A DNA stretch of 64,000 nt from Heliopora coerulea (Eukaryota > Cnidaria > Anthozoa > Scleralcyonacea > Helioporidae): contig JASJOG010000069.1 of NCBI GenBank assembly GCA_030142905.1, forward strand, positions 310,001 through 374,000, read 5' to 3'. Position numbers and translations under genes: made by a program. Positions 1 to 47,900 of the stretch are shown here, piece after piece (positions within the stretch are counted from its first letter, which is position 1; every line of letters starts with the position of its first letter). The notes below the pieces were generated by a model. That model was given only the letters and a program-made list of their open reading frames with translations, ran no database searches and was not told where the DNA came from.

Positions 1-1841
1 AATATGCAAATTAATATGCATGTGGTCAAATGTACACATAATTTGATCTGTGTATGCAATGCATGCAATTCAGTTGAAGCCAATTAAATACTCTCATACT
101 GGCTATTGTGTTATCATGGTTAAAAATCAATTAACACAATATGTATACATTCCAACACTTCTTGACAAATATGCAATCATAGTTTATCTACTTATTTTAA
201 CAGTCTGTTGACAAATCATTATTTTTCTTCAACAAATTCTTCATCATCTGTTTCCTCAGTGTCACTATCATTGTTGTTGTGGTCATTATCATCATCATTG
301 TCATCTTGACTAAAATCACTTTCTTGTGAGATCTTGGCAATCTTGCTGGGAGGCTTGTGTTAATTATCAATTTTTGTTTTTTGTGCTTTGCTAAAATGAG
401 TTTCAAGGGCATGGTTTAACAATGCTGTTTACTAGATTATTGATATGGCATCCCCCAAAGTGTACCCTGAAATGTACCACAATGCATGGCATGCATCTAA
501 CCAGTAACCAGTCCTTTTAATACATACCTCATTTCCTAACTTGCCAATATGAACTGATCAAATTACCAATCAAAATCACTCCCAGTATGGTAATTTGAAT
601 GAGTGGTAGTTCTTTTAATCAATTATTTTAAAAATGTAGACATAAGTATTTTACTGAAAAAGCTATTTGTGTGTGCAATCGATCATGCACATTAATTTTT
701 TACGTGTGTGGATGCATGCACATGTGATTGGATGCATTATATTGAGAAGTCTGAGTACATGCTGATAAAATAAGTGTACAGATCATTTGTATTGAGATGC
801 AATCAAGACCTTTCAAACATTACAAACTGTTTGAAGGGTTTTGATTGCATCTCAACTTCCTTGTAGAGGTTTCTAGAATGATGTAGTGATGTTTACATTT
901 TGATATTTGTCTTTTTCACAGTTATGGTTCTCTTCAGCAAATTGCTTAATTCTTGACACTGTAATTAACTTTTTGATCAAAGAATGGTTAATTTACAATT
1001 AATCACAAATCATCCATACACAGTGGATATGCAAAGAAGGAAATGTTTGTCAACAACAATCAGAATTGAATGGTGTAAAACTTTTGATTTTGTCAAAGCT
1101 GAACTCCTAAACAGCTAACTAAATGAAAAAATACCTTTACTATGAGATTCAATGAAACTTTGTTGATTTTATCACGTTCATGCTGCAATTCAAACAATAT
1201 TGTAGATTTTCATGAAACACTGAAAAATATGAAACTATTGCTATAATACTGTTCGCACGCATTTGGACCATGCCTTGAACATGTTTCTTTAGGCTTTCTA
1301 ATTTGATGGATGTTGCCATTCACCCATGGCTACAGCAATCAAATGCATTTTTTACTCTTTCACTCAACACAAAAAGATTATTTCACTACTCAACCCTTTA
1401 ACCATCTTCATGTAAAACCATATTTAGTTCAATGCCAAAGTCATATTTCTACTTCTCCTAGGTTATTGTTTAGCAATCTTGTAATGCTTCCCATGCCAGA
1501 CTTCAAACCTATGAGTTCATTTAATTTATATTGAAGTGAGAGATTTTATTATTGCTTGATGCTTATTTTCAATCAAGTGTCATGAAATGTGCAGATGGAA
1601 AGAGAAGATTTCACTCAACAATAGTAACATAAGACTGGCAAACTTCACAGAATGTATAAAAACTAGCATTGCTAATTTAAAAAAAAAAGAAAGGTGTACT
1701 TTATCATATAGTCTGCACCCATACTCAACCACACACTGTATAGAAAGTTTGAACTATAGTAGACATGTCTGATAGTTATTTTTAATTTTCTGTGGAGCAT
1801 AGTAATAATTATTTCTTGTTTGTTTTGTTGTTAATATATAG
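1..1841. other. Intronic/upstream AT-rich DNA, no gene seen
   Basis: This lies upstream of the first visible PP2A exon and is presumably intron, because the missing N-terminal codons (about 56 residues) are not found here. Only short chance ORFs are present. One imperfect hairpin is listed separately. Confidence 0.6.
791..857. repeat. Imperfect hairpin (inverted repeat)
   Basis: The arm ttgagatgcaatcaagacc returns inverted about 30 bp later as a near-perfect complement. Arms are about 28 bp around a short spacer. It is probably a small fold-back element remnant; no coding content. Confidence 0.6.
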
Positions 1842-36974
<35,133 letters not shown>

Positions 36975-37925
36975 CGACTAGAGAAAATATTGAATGGGGC
37001 GCCGGAGAAGAGCATGAGATATTGTTACACTAGCTGGAGATTTCGTTTGATAAAACACCTGATATGACGACTATTACGAACGCCCATGAAACTAAGAACA
37101 GATATGGATCGTGTTGCGTGGACAATAGAAACAATGGTTAACTTTATTTTTTTTCTTAGAAGAATTGAAATTAAACGAGCCAGACCTTACTGCATGTGCC
37201 TTGTAACCAGTCCTAACAACTCCGTTAATTTAATGCCTCATAATTTCAATGCTGTGACCGCTGCTTAGTTTTACGAAAAAAACGCTTTCAGCTCCGCGCA
37301 CAAGTGCAGAATTGATTTTCGGTAATAGGTAGACTGTTATTCTTTTTGCTTTATGAAATGTATATTAGCCAAAGCGCCATGTCACTATCTAGTATGTAGA
37401 ACCAATAACTGTGTTGATATGAATATTTCTCTGAAAAGTCGCTTTTGTTGCTTTGAAATATCTTGTTAGTGTAAATAAAACATGTTTGCTAAGTGTGGCT
37501 TGATTTAGTTGATGCAGCCACATGCTTTGGAGTACGCTGTAAAAAATTTTAGAACGAGGTTCTTGGTAGAGGACTGGATATATTTTCCCTTTCAGAAACG
37601 GCAAGAAAATGCGGCTAAAACGAAAACCGTATGCGAAATGGCAACAGCAAGGGTAGCTTTTCCAAAAAAATTACGTGCGATTCTTACGGGGTATGTTAGT
37701 GAATTTCTTGCTATGCTTAGTGATGTATGGTGGGTTGTTTTCTGTACCTCTTAGATCCCAGTGCTAGTCGTCTGAAATTCTAGGTTTAAGATAACTGTTT
37801 CAAGTCGTTCATTAGTTTCCTCCACTCGTTCTACAAGTGTAAAATTTAATCCTTTCGTTCTTAGACATTTGACATTCACGTCGATAGGATGATTTGCCAT
37901 ATAATTTAAGGATTTGATGTCTAAT
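36975..37925. other. Putative PP2A 3' UTR and intergenic DNA
   Basis: No conserved coding sequence; an 81-codon frame at 37509-37754 is not recognised. Confidence 0.4.
37474..37479 (+). terminator. Candidate polyadenylation signal aataaa
   Basis: An aataaa hexamer about 500 bp after the candidate PP2A stop codon. Such hexamers are common by chance in AT-rich DNA. Confidence 0.25.
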
Positions 37926-38515
37926 TACACCTTTTGCTGTTCATTACCAGAAAATATAATATTATTAACGCCAACGTCAAACTCGTAAACGCAAAACGAC
38001 ATTCATTTTATTCAATCTGCATTCATTAACGATTCTGTCGCATTCAATTACCATTTTTTTTATAGAAAGTGACATTCATTAGCGTACGTACGCAACCATT
38101 TGTATCAAGGGTCATTCTATAGCGGCAACAGACGACCATTAACACCATTCTACTATACTTTAGGGATAATAAAATTTCAATTAGGCAAGATATTTCTCCG
38201 GTCTGTTGGAGGGTCGAATTAAAGTTATGGAATCCCGAAATGTATAAAAGATAATGGAACAAAACTATCATAATTCGTACATAAACTGATTTCGGCTATA
38301 CCGTCCGAACCTCTTATTGCGCCAATATTTCGATCACTGTTTTGCCATTTTTTGCTCAGCCGACCACGTTCTATGTGTTCGGCTGAGATCTTTGAAGACT
38401 ATCTTAACTCACAACAGTAAAATATTTTTTGTAGTGAGATAGAAAATAGTTCTATTCTACCTTTCTTGAACGTCTTAATTGATCACACATACGGCTTTCA
38501 ATCTCTGTTTATCGC
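37926..38515. mobile_element. Single arm of the 17.1-18.5 kb fold-back family
   Basis: Starts tacaccttttgctgttcatt and follows the 17093-17600 arm, and the inverse of 18010-18531, through gacattcattagcgta, atttctccggtc, taagatagtcttc-type and gaacgtcttaattgatcaca blocks. The opposite arm is not found nearby, so it is a solo or truncated copy. Confidence 0.75.
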
Positions 38516-38540
38516 AATTCAAAGGAGGACGGCAAGAACC

Positions 38541-38755
38541 CGAGTTAGGATTCAAGTTAGAATTCGAGGTTAGATTAGAGCTAGGATTTCATCGAACTTT
38601 ACTAGTCTTTCATTTACCGGTATGCTACAGTTTGCGTCTTTTGTTGCACAGATTCGAGTTGGGATTCGAGGTTAGATTAGAGCTGGGATTTCGAGCTTTA
38701 CTAGTATTTCATTTACCGGTATGCTACAGTTTTTGCGTCTACTGTTGCACAGCAA
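38541..38755 (+). repeat. Tandem duplication of a unit of about 111 bp with gaattcgag-type 12-mers
   Basis: Two copies of ggttagattagagct, catttaccggtatgctacag and tgcgtct..tgttgcacag lie at about 38541-38652 and 38655-38755. The start contains degenerate 12-bp units (gagttaggattc) inverted relative to the array at 43770. Confidence 0.75.
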
Positions 38756-39931
38756 CATGTCATGAGCGAAGGAGCATATTTATTTCTGTATGTGGCACAA
38801 AGGATGACGTTTTGTAACGTAATAATGTGGATAATTTTCCGAATACTAATTCGCCAGACTCGCCAAGACCATTGAAATAAATCAGTGAGGCCGCAGCTAC
38901 GTCTGATGAAAGGTACTTTCAGTGACAGAAACAGCTTCATCCTGTCTCCATCTGCGTAAGGTCGTCAACTGCAAGTTTTACTTTAAAAGCAGATTTTGGT
39001 AGGTAATGTATGTAACCACCGTCAAATTAAGTGTCTGCCTTTGTATTGGCTCCCCTGAAGTGAGCACTCGACGTTCATATTACCCTCATAAGTTTTTCCT
39101 TGCAAGCTGAAGAACGGGTTGCTATGCATGTTGCCCAGACTGACGAAAAGAAGCATAGATGATAACTAATTGTGAGATGATAGATGAACGTTCGTCATGT
39201 TCTATCCTCAGAAAAACGATTTCTGAGCTGATAGAGCTTCTGAGTATAGAGCTTGACGAACGTTCATCTATCATCCCAAGGTATCTCCAAGCTCTCACAC
39301 TTCAAATTCTAAAAATATATACCTCGTAAGTAATTGTGTACTGGCGAAGCAAAAATCCATCATCTCAAGTGTTACTTTACGAAGGCTTTTAATTGACCAT
39401 TTCGCACTGAAACACGTCTAGTGTATTTTGACACCATGATAAATGTGGACAACGAGTCCTTCGAAAAACAGAGTTTAAATAGCAAGGTGAACATATTTCG
39501 CTTTTTGTAGAAGAACTCGCGCTTATATTCATTCAGTGCGGAAAATATTGCGCAAGAATTGAGTCTTCCGTCGTAAGTGTAGCCATGTAGGAGTAGTTGT
39601 AGTTCTATACGTGGCACAGAAGCTGCTTTGGCGTATATATACCCAACAAAATGGTTTCGAACAGACATTGCGCTTGAAGAACATGCAATACAAATCAAAT
39701 AAACATCCGTTCAACATCAGCGAAGAATGTCGTGTACACAGCAAATGTCTGGGCAACAAGGGCAAGCTCGAGTTTCGTTACGTCCTTTGAAGATATCATC
39801 AGAAAGAATGAAGTCAAAGCGTCGCTGCAAAAGCAAATCAGCTGTCGAGGGTCGAGGTAAAATAACGACATGCTAACTCAAAGTGAATGAATAATTTTTA
39901 TCGTCCAGGGCATTCACACCCAGACCAATTT
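38756..39931. other. Intergenic, one hairpin
   Basis: 39175-39207 (gatgatagatgaacgttcgt) pairs with 39245-39277. Minus-strand frames at 39372-39765 are not recognised. Confidence 0.45.
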
Positions 39932-41565
39932 CAGGGGCGGATCCAGCAGAAAATGTGACCGTTGCTGAGAAGGTGTTCGCGCCTTCTGCGCGACCGGCTA
40001 GGGGGGTCCGGGGGCATGCTCCCCCTGAACATTTTGAAATCCCAGAACCTCCGAAACGCTATTTCCGGGATTCTGAGGGCGTTTTCTCACAGAAAAATAC
40101 TAACATTTTTGGAAACGAATGAGATACTATTAGTATTTAAATATAGGTGTTCAACACTTATTCACATTATATCATGTTTATTAAAAAGAAACAAACTTAC
40201 AGTAATCATAACAAACAAGCACTGTAAGAAAATGGCGGCTCTAGAATAGCTCACTTACCGTGATCTTGACTTACTTGTCATTCCCAAACTTTCAGACTGT
40301 ACTTACTGCAGTGTTGTAGGAGCTCTTCTCTACATAATATTTCATGAAAGGCTTCTCATTATGGCAGTTGCCTCACAAAATAATTTAGCAATTCAAGATA
40401 GTGTACTGTAGCTAAATCACTTGGCAAGACGCCCCACATTTTCACCATATCTATTCCAGGGGATAAATTTCTTAAGTTTGGGAGCACTAAAAAGTTTGTA
40501 TGACTTTTGTAAACCACCAGGTTAAAAGCCAGAAGTTTACCAAAAATTTCGATTTCATGTTTGCTTGAGGTCCTTCAAGTTGATCAGTTGACTTCAATGC
40601 ATTTAGTAACTTACGACTAACTTACTTCGATCTGCAAACCGGAGTTAACCGAGAACCAAAGAAGCAAAACATAATAAAGAATACATTACATGCCATAAGA
40701 TGGGGACTGGACGATAAATGGCTGATTAGCATTTTATCGTTCATATAATAATTTATTCATGAGTTGCTTAACTTGTTTCAAACATTATTGATAAAAACTT
40801 TAAATTACAATATTCATGAGCTATTAGCATACACACTTACCGTACTGGGTGGTGATTTGCGGAGCGCAATTCTTCACTTTTCGGAAACTGAAGCTTGGCA
40901 ACCGGACACACTGACAGCATTAAACGAATACAACCATCACCAACTTTCTTCCTCCCAAGAGCCACCATTTGCATGCAGTGTTCTTTAAGTGAGGATAACT
41001 TTTCATCCCTTTGCTGAGGAGAAAAGCTGCCACGAAGTATATCGAGGAACTATTGTAAAACACTTCGGGAACTAGCCATTGCTAATCAAACAGAAATCAA
41101 CAGAACTCACAACTGTACAAGACGACACCTTGCGAAAGGATCCTCACGCAGAAAAATAATAATTTTATAATATATTGCCAAGCTTCTGCTATATAAGATC
41201 ATCGGGGAACTGAAGCAGAAGCCTTACGCGATTGGTTTGCTTAATTTTTTAAAAATCATCGACTTCCACCGGTGTTCCCGCCATAAAAATCTGGTGCTTT
41301 GATTGGTTAGCACCCCTTCACCAGTGCTTGGATTGCTAAAATTAGCTCCAAATTGAGCTATTCTTAGCTCCACCGGTGCTCCCGCCATTTTGCGCTCAAG
41401 TTCGCACCGACGCTTGGCGGATGCTACCAGGAGGCTAAAGGCCTCAATATTAGATTGCGCAGGTGACCATAGAGGATTGCGGGCGCATGGAATATTGAAT
41501 AAATTAACTGCGAAAAACTGACCGGTGCTTGAGCAACGGTTGCACCCCTCTGAATCCGCCCCTGA
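39932..41565. mobile_element. hAT-like non-autonomous element, about 1.6 kb
   Basis: Ends caggggcggatccagcag and its inverse gaatccgcccctg. The subterminal gggggtccgggggcatgc is typical of hAT termini. aatttc occurs at both borders but a clean 8-bp duplication is not clear. No transposase frame remains. Confidence 0.65.
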
Positions 41566-42561
41566 ATTTCACATCTTAAGACGTCAGCTCGCGGAGTGAA
41601 AAAAACCTGTAAAAAACCCTTAAGATTGAATTCAACCCGAGACCACAGTCGTTTTAAGAGAACTGGAGGGTTTTGCATGGTAGTCAATAAATCGTGGTTC
41701 CTTTAATTAATGCCCAAATTTTGAAGAATGTTGTTTAAGTTGAGTTCGCGGATTTTAAGGTCCCTAACGTCGTTTTAACTGCGTTCGGGTCTATAATGAC
41801 TTGATGTTCGAAAGGGACATAGTAGCGATCAGTTTAATTTGTAGAACCTTACAGGCAATATGGTAAATATAACATTCAAGTCTATCAAACTATTTCCTGC
41901 GCAAAAAAATTCCTGCATCACCTATCGGGTTCGAAAATTAGTTGACAACATTAGTGCTTATTGATTGTGGTGTGATCATCTGAACTATCAGTGAGACATC
42001 TCGGGAGTATCTTTAGAAAATCTTTCTTTCAAAATGTCTAAGAAGATGTACTCTGAGGTAGTCAGTGGAGATTCAAGTAGGGAACAGTCTTATTAAACCT
42101 AAATGTTTGGGGTTTTTTTCGCACTATCATTTTCTGTTAGGAGACAATAAGGTAGTCTGACTGTCTGGTGTTTGAGTTGTTCGCAAGCAAGTGAAGCGAA
42201 AACCAATATTGTCTGAGAAAGAAACGGCTCCATCTTTTGGGCTCGCTGATAACATGTTGTAATGTAGCAAGAAACGTGTGGACAGTCAGCCTTTCAACGG
42301 ATGCCGGGAGTAGTCTTTTTAAACCAAACTTCACTGTTTTTTCGCACAATTTTTTCCCCTGGTGAGGCAATATGGTAGACTCACAGTCTGGGGATGCGCA
42401 AATTATTATGTTTTGTTGAATGTAAATGGTTCGCATTGTTTTACAATTTCCTAACAGAGCGATCAACTAGACGCGCTTTCGTTTGCTAGCCTACAGTCCT
42501 TATCATAATTTGTCATAGTGTATTTCATGGCGATTTGCTTCTGAGCGAGACCAGAAAGGCT
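41566..42561. other. Intergenic, nothing firm
   Basis: Related phrases ggtagtctgactgtctgg and ggtagactcacagtctgg at 42150 and 42370 hint at an internal repeat. A 109-codon minus frame at 42137-42466 is not recognised. Confidence 0.4.
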
Positions 42562-42609
42562 AATTTAGATTGAGCTTGGATATATTATGCCCGAAAATAT
42601 GGCTATTAT

Positions 42610-42922
42610 CATAGGCGTATGGGGCGGAGGGGCAGGGGGGGCAACTGCCCCCCAAAAATTTGGAGAGGACCAGATTCGGGCAAATAGCTCGGGTAGAATT
42701 GGGAAAAATAAATTTCTGAGCGTGATTAAAACAGAAAAATTTTCAAAAATCAGTAACGACGAACAAGAGTTCGGATATTAGCGTGCATTCAGGTTGCCAT
42801 ATACATACCATGTGCAGCATGTAATTCTTATTCCTAGGTTTTTTTCTAACTAAACATTCGAGGAGAGTGATTCGGACAGATTGTCTCTGCCCCCCAAAAT
42901 TATTAGGGCCCGTACGCCTATG
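42610..42922. mobile_element. hAT-type MITE, 313 bp
   Basis: Inverted ends cataggcgta / tacgcctatg followed by ggggg-rich DNA (aggggcagggggggcaactg on the left, ctgccccccaaaattatt on the right). A perfect 8-bp duplication gctattat lies at 42602-42609 and 42923-42930. Confidence 0.9.
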
Positions 42923-43155
42923 GCTATTATGCCCGGAGGCAGTGCTCGTTAAAACAACCTATTATGCTTGTGAAACAAACTGTTATGCTCGAATTATGCT
43001 CGAGGAAAATTCAATTCCGATAGGTACAAAAAGTCGTACATCCGGGGTCAAAAATACTCAAACATGAAAAAATGAGCCACACATAAGTACATAACACATG
43101 TAATTGAATCTGGTAACTGGCAAGTGGTAACACCTTAATTTAAGCTACCAGATAA

Positions 43156-43422
43156 CTAACAACTGGAAGAAACATTTGGGACAGTTGAAGTCTTAGCATG
43201 TACATTGCGAATGCGAGATTTTTGTGGATTGACATTGACTTTACGTTTACGAGCCAGATCCGACTTTCTGGGAGCTCTCAATACAGTCAAAGCATTGACA
43301 ACCAATTCATTTCCTTCTCCTTCTTGCTTTTTTTCAGATTCTTTACCATCTATGACTATGCTTTTTTTATGTAAATTACGGGCCTCACAGCATTTATGTT
43401 CATGAAAATCACGTTCCACCAT
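43156..43422 (-). pseudogene. Unrecognised coding remnant inside TIR element
   Basis: 88 codons, Lys/Arg/Glu-rich, with CCEARNLHKKSIVIDGKESE and APRKSDLARKRKVNVNP. The composition looks protein-like rather than random. Its place between the terminal repeats suggests part of a transposon-encoded protein; no domain is identifiable. Confidence 0.35.
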
Positions 43423-43765
43423 CTTTGTTTTATTAGTGCCCGGGACCCTGGCGGTCTAGCCCGAACTTCTTCTCTTTCCAAATTTTTCTCGTTCTCTAGA
43501 CTCTAACCCAAAGGCTTTGGCATTATTTTTAAAAATTAATGCTCGAAAATGGGCTATTATGCCGACAATGCCCGAAAGTGCATATGCTCCTGAAACCCTA
43601 TTATATTCGAAATTATGCCGGCATAATATAACCAAGCCCAATTTAGATGCACATAAAATGGTACATGGTCATCAGTATGCAAAAAGGTCTGTAGTATATA
43701 GCTTGCTGCAAACGAAGAATGACTAAATTGACCCTTTGATCATATAAATTTTTAGATAAATGTGT

Positions 43766-43900
43766 TACTTTGTCGTTACCAGTCCTAACTCAAATCCCAA
43801 CCTGAATCCTGATCCTAAATCGAATCCCAACTCGAATCCCAACTCGAATCCTAACTCGAATCTTAATTCGAATCCTAACTCGAATCATAACTCGGATGAC
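43766..43900 (+). repeat. 12-bp minisatellite (aactcgaatccc-type units)
   Basis: About ten degenerate copies of aactcgaatcct. Translation gives an N-S-N-P-like repeat that is only a by-product. The inverse motif occurs at 38541. Confidence 0.85.
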
Positions 43901-44244
43901 AAACTAACTCAATTCAAGGCATCAATTAACTGTTTTATTTCAGGATAAATATTAAAAGAGAGTTGATTAGTGTCCCTGTTGCTTTCGTTTATCATTAGAA
44001 TAAAGGGTTCATAACTGACTCATTTTATTCTTAATCTATTATTGGAGACGCGCATGAAATGTCGCCCGAGTCTGGATAAGTCTGGGTTGGCTAGATATGG
44101 CCCTCTTCACTGTGAACTAAGCAATGTGTATCTGTCCATTCGTAAAACTCTCGTGATATGGAGAAGCCGATGACTGAAGTCTGCTTTCAAACAAATATTT
44201 TTAATTTTCAAAAATATTAAAAAATAGATGAAAACAAGTGATTA

Positions 44245-44300
44245 TCGAGATATTCCAGGTGTTCCAGATGTTCCAGGTGTTCCAAATGTTCCATTCCGCG
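44245..44300. repeat. 9-bp tandem repeat (ttccaggtg)
   Basis: Five near copies of ttcca(g/a)(g/a)tg. The collagen-like G-T-P-G-T-S reading on the minus strand is a by-product. Confidence 0.7.
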
Positions 44301-44352
44301 GTTTTAGATCGTGCCGTGCCTGCCTGCCTGATTGATTAACCGCACACACCAG

Positions 44353-44614
44353 CAGTGTTGCCAGATGGGCGGTTTTCCCGCCCAATTGGGCTGGTTTAGA
44401 AGCCTGGTTGCGGGAAATTTCGGGAGGTTGCGGGTTGCGGGTTTTAAAAGGTGGTGGATATTTCACTGTGGACTGTGTAATTTGGTTTCGATTTAAATAT
44501 TTTTAATAAGAATTGGGCTAGTTTTTACTTATTTTGATCCAAATTTGGGCTATTTTTGGGCTACTTGTTAAGGTAGCTTGGGCTGGTTTGCAGGCTACCC
44601 ATCTGGCAACAGTG
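44353..44614. mobile_element. hAT-type MITE, 262 bp, ending 80 bp upstream of the P450 start
   Basis: Inverted ends ca(g/c)tgttgccagatggg. Flanks cacaccag (44345-44352) and cacaccgg (44615-44622) match at 7 of 8 positions. The interior holds repeated ttgggct and ttgcggg motifs. Confidence 0.85.
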
Positions 44615-44694
44615 CACACCGGACCAAAAGAGTCGGATGTGCCTTTGCAGACAAAGAGATAAGCGTATCACACTGCTACAACTCTTATTTCTAA

Positions 44695-44953
44695 ATGACA
44701 ATGGACGCTACAAAACTTGCTGATAATTTGTCCTTCTGTAGGAACATTATTTGTGGTGTGATATTTTGTTTACTTACATGGAAAATTATTCGCCAGTTAA
44801 TTTCTAGAACTCCAAGCATTCCTTCACCGAAAGGAAGCTTACTTGCTGGCCATTTTTGGCAACTCAAAAACTCCAAAGACGGCTTTTACGTTTTACAGGA
44901 CTGGACCAAGCAGTACGGACCTATATTGCGCTTCAGAAGTTTGGGATTGTTTG
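44695..44953 (+). CDS. Cytochrome P450 exon 1
   Basis: Starts ATG at 44695; a second ATG at 44701 is also possible. It encodes the membrane anchor, hinge and YGPILRFRSLGLF, leaving one base before gtgagt. Confidence 0.85.
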
Positions 44954-47900
44954 GTGAGTCACTGCAGTAATAGCAAAATTTAATGGTTATATCGACACAG
45001 GTAGTACTAATTATCGACGGATTGCAGTAAGTCCTGGCGAGTGATCATGCCTATCCATGCTTTCAACAGTTGGACTTTAATTTTATCGGCCGAATCAAGA
45101 GCGCTGCACGTTATAGGATATTATAGTGCTATTCGGTGAATAAGATTTGAGTTCAGTTCATAACATGAATAACGCGACTCATCGGATTCTGTTTGTTCAT
45201 TTGCCTGGTTATCCTTTTGAAGACAAGATTGTGCTTAGTTGGTGTCGGTCGTGACGTTGAAAATTCATCGAAAACTGGTGGAAGCTTTTGACTGAACATT
45301 TGACTTAACACGCTAGCCCCAGTAAGAGGGCTGGATTTCACCTCACTTTTACATGGGAATTTTCTGGCCCTTCTAGCAGAGCTAAATCTAGCAGAGCTAA
45401 ATCTAGCACGCATGCATTACAGGAGGGCTAGCCTTTCTTAGTGTGTTTATATGGGAAATTTCGAGCCTTCCTAGGCGAGATCATGGGTAGTCGATATCCA
45501 GACCTCACTTGAGAGGGCTGGCCCTCTTTTCATGTAAATGAAAACAAATATTATAAAGGATTTCACTGGGAAGTGAGATCTCAGCAAAAACGGCCAGCCC
45601 TACCAGGAGCACTGGTTTACTTCCATGTAAACACCACTTTATACCCCCATATTTGGTGATCTCATTGATGTCAAAGTACAAGCTACCTGTACTTAAGAAG
45701 CATGTAGCATGAAATTCACTGTTTCATACCAGAATTGATGTAAAAAGGGGGGTTTTTTGACACTTTCTGTTAGTATTATTTTTCATGATTTGTAATGATG
45801 TCAAAGCTGGAGAAAATGTGGAAAGTATGTTTAACTGGATCATTAGAAAGCATGCATAAGACACTAAAGCACTGAAATAAGATACTGCACTTCGCAAATT
45901 GTGATGCTGATTTATTTAGGGTGACTTGATCAACTGCAGTGTACAGTATGTATTGCCAATGTGGCAATAGCACACAATTCATCAAATAAATATTATTTTC
46001 TTTCACATGTGCCTGTTTTCTCAAAAATTGTCTGGCATATTGATTTTGATGTCTTCCCAGAAATGAACTCATTCCTTCCTTACCTTTTCAGTTGAGTTGA
46101 CTTTCACTGGCAACAAAGAAATTTGTGCTGTTATGTTGCTGGCTGGAGGAAAAAATAGTGTACAAAGTTATGAGGAATGATGGCAAATTCACCAATCCTC
46201 ATCACATCACAAAGTCTTGAAAAAACACCTCAGCCATTCTCAAGCCATGCAACTAATATTTTTACTTTCATTACATTAAATATAGTAAGTTTAATATGTT
46301 TTAAGTGATAACAGATCTGACACTTGGAACCTTCCTTCACCAATATGAATTCAATTTCATGTGACCAAGTGTACATGCCAAATACTCATTTAGTATTTGG
46401 CATTACTACCATTTTACATATAGATAGATACAATACTCATGGCCACACTCTCAGCAATGGTCTTTTGAATCATAAGACCACTACACTAGATTTGCAGGGT
46501 CGGGGTTCAATTCCCAGTTGGAGGCCCTAAACTTTCCCTCATCAAATATAAATGCCAAGTGATTCCCCTGGCCGAAAATGTATTCTTGTAATAAATGTCA
46601 GTGCCCAGCAAACAAGACAAAGTAGAGCCATAAAGAAATAATGAAGTTTAATCTGACATTTCTTTAGAACATAAGTTGACAACAAAATGTCAGATTAAAC
46701 TTTATTATTTCTTTGACTCTACTTTGTGTTTTTAGCTGGGCACTGATAATTATTACAAAATATAAATTCCATTTCATGTATTCGCACATGAATCACGCAC
46801 TCCATATCCTTTGGTTTTTCTGATTAGCAGACGTCAAGGATGTAAGATTGGTTGAAATGACTGAAAGTTGATGTCGAAACCTGCTTTTTGAATCATGGAT
46901 CCTGCTTAGTAGCATTTGAATTAAGGCAGGCACTCGCATGGATTCCAAACATTCCTGTGGCTTTAGCTATGACCAGGTTGCTTTGTTGTTGCCATGGACA
47001 TTTTTTCAACTTTGATAGTTTCAAAAGCACCATGGTACCACAACAAGTTTTGTCAAATATCGTTCACAAATGGCATGTTTCGCACGTACGATGAATTTTA
47101 ACGCATAAATTGCGGTAAAATACATTCATTCATTAAATCAACTTTATACACCTAGTAGAACTACAACTACGATACATTTTTGCCAGTAACAAAGTACAAC
47201 ATTCATCACATCACTTGCCGCGCGACGATTTTACTCACCATCCAATAGATTCGCATTCAAACTAGTCATATCTTTGATTATCTTTCGCGTGAGTTCCAAT
47301 AAACTTTATTTCTACACTTATTTCCTCGAACGGTTTCTAACACTCCACACTCGGCCAACATCAGTGTCCCAGATTTAGGCACTCGGAAAAACGTTTCTCA
47401 CTACAACACTGCCTTACTAACTAATAGATTTTATTTGTCGTCCGCTGTGCATCCGTGAGTCGCCCTCAAGGGCCTCTTTGATTAATTTCGATACGATATC
47501 AGGACGGTGCAGATCTTTTCTTGCGATATCGATTTCGAAAAATTCAACAAGACAGTCGTGACGACTTCAAAAGTCAAAGTTTTTTATTTCCTCACAGTGA
47601 TAAGTGAAAAGTGCAAGGAATTTAAATATTTTAACAAAAGAGCAAAGAATTGACTGATTAAAATTGAAAGTATTTCCTCCAAGTTATATCTCCTTGCAGG
47701 GGCGTGGTGGTAGGGGGGCCCCAGTGGCCGTCATAGAAAGGGCGCCAAAACGTTTAGGAGTGCGCTCCCTATACTAATATAGTAATCACTTGTAGTAATC
47801 ACTTGTAATAATTATTTGATTGGATATTCGGGAGTATTCGTCAAAATGTTTAAATATTTTATTAAAAGTAAATTTTGGTGAGAACGATTCCATTTTTGTA

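Larger units (their letters stand above)
42571..43639. mobile_element. TIR element with 8-9 bp target duplication, carrying a nested MITE
   Basis: Ends gagcttggatatattatgcc and, inverted, gggcttggttatattatgcc. aatttagat flanks both sides (42562-42570 and 43640-43648). Subterminal attatgc/gcataat motifs repeat on both sides. A duplication of 8-9 bp fits hAT or MULE; I do not assign a superfamily. It contains the younger element at 42610-42922 and a coding remnant at 43156-43422. Confidence 0.7.

Noticed and set aside
43760..43948. Asn/Ser/Pro-repeat protein
   Set aside because: Translation of the 12-bp minisatellite; no flanking coding signal.
44242..44466. Collagen-like Gly-Thr-Pro reading
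   Set aside because: By-product of five 9-bp tandem units running into a MITE.
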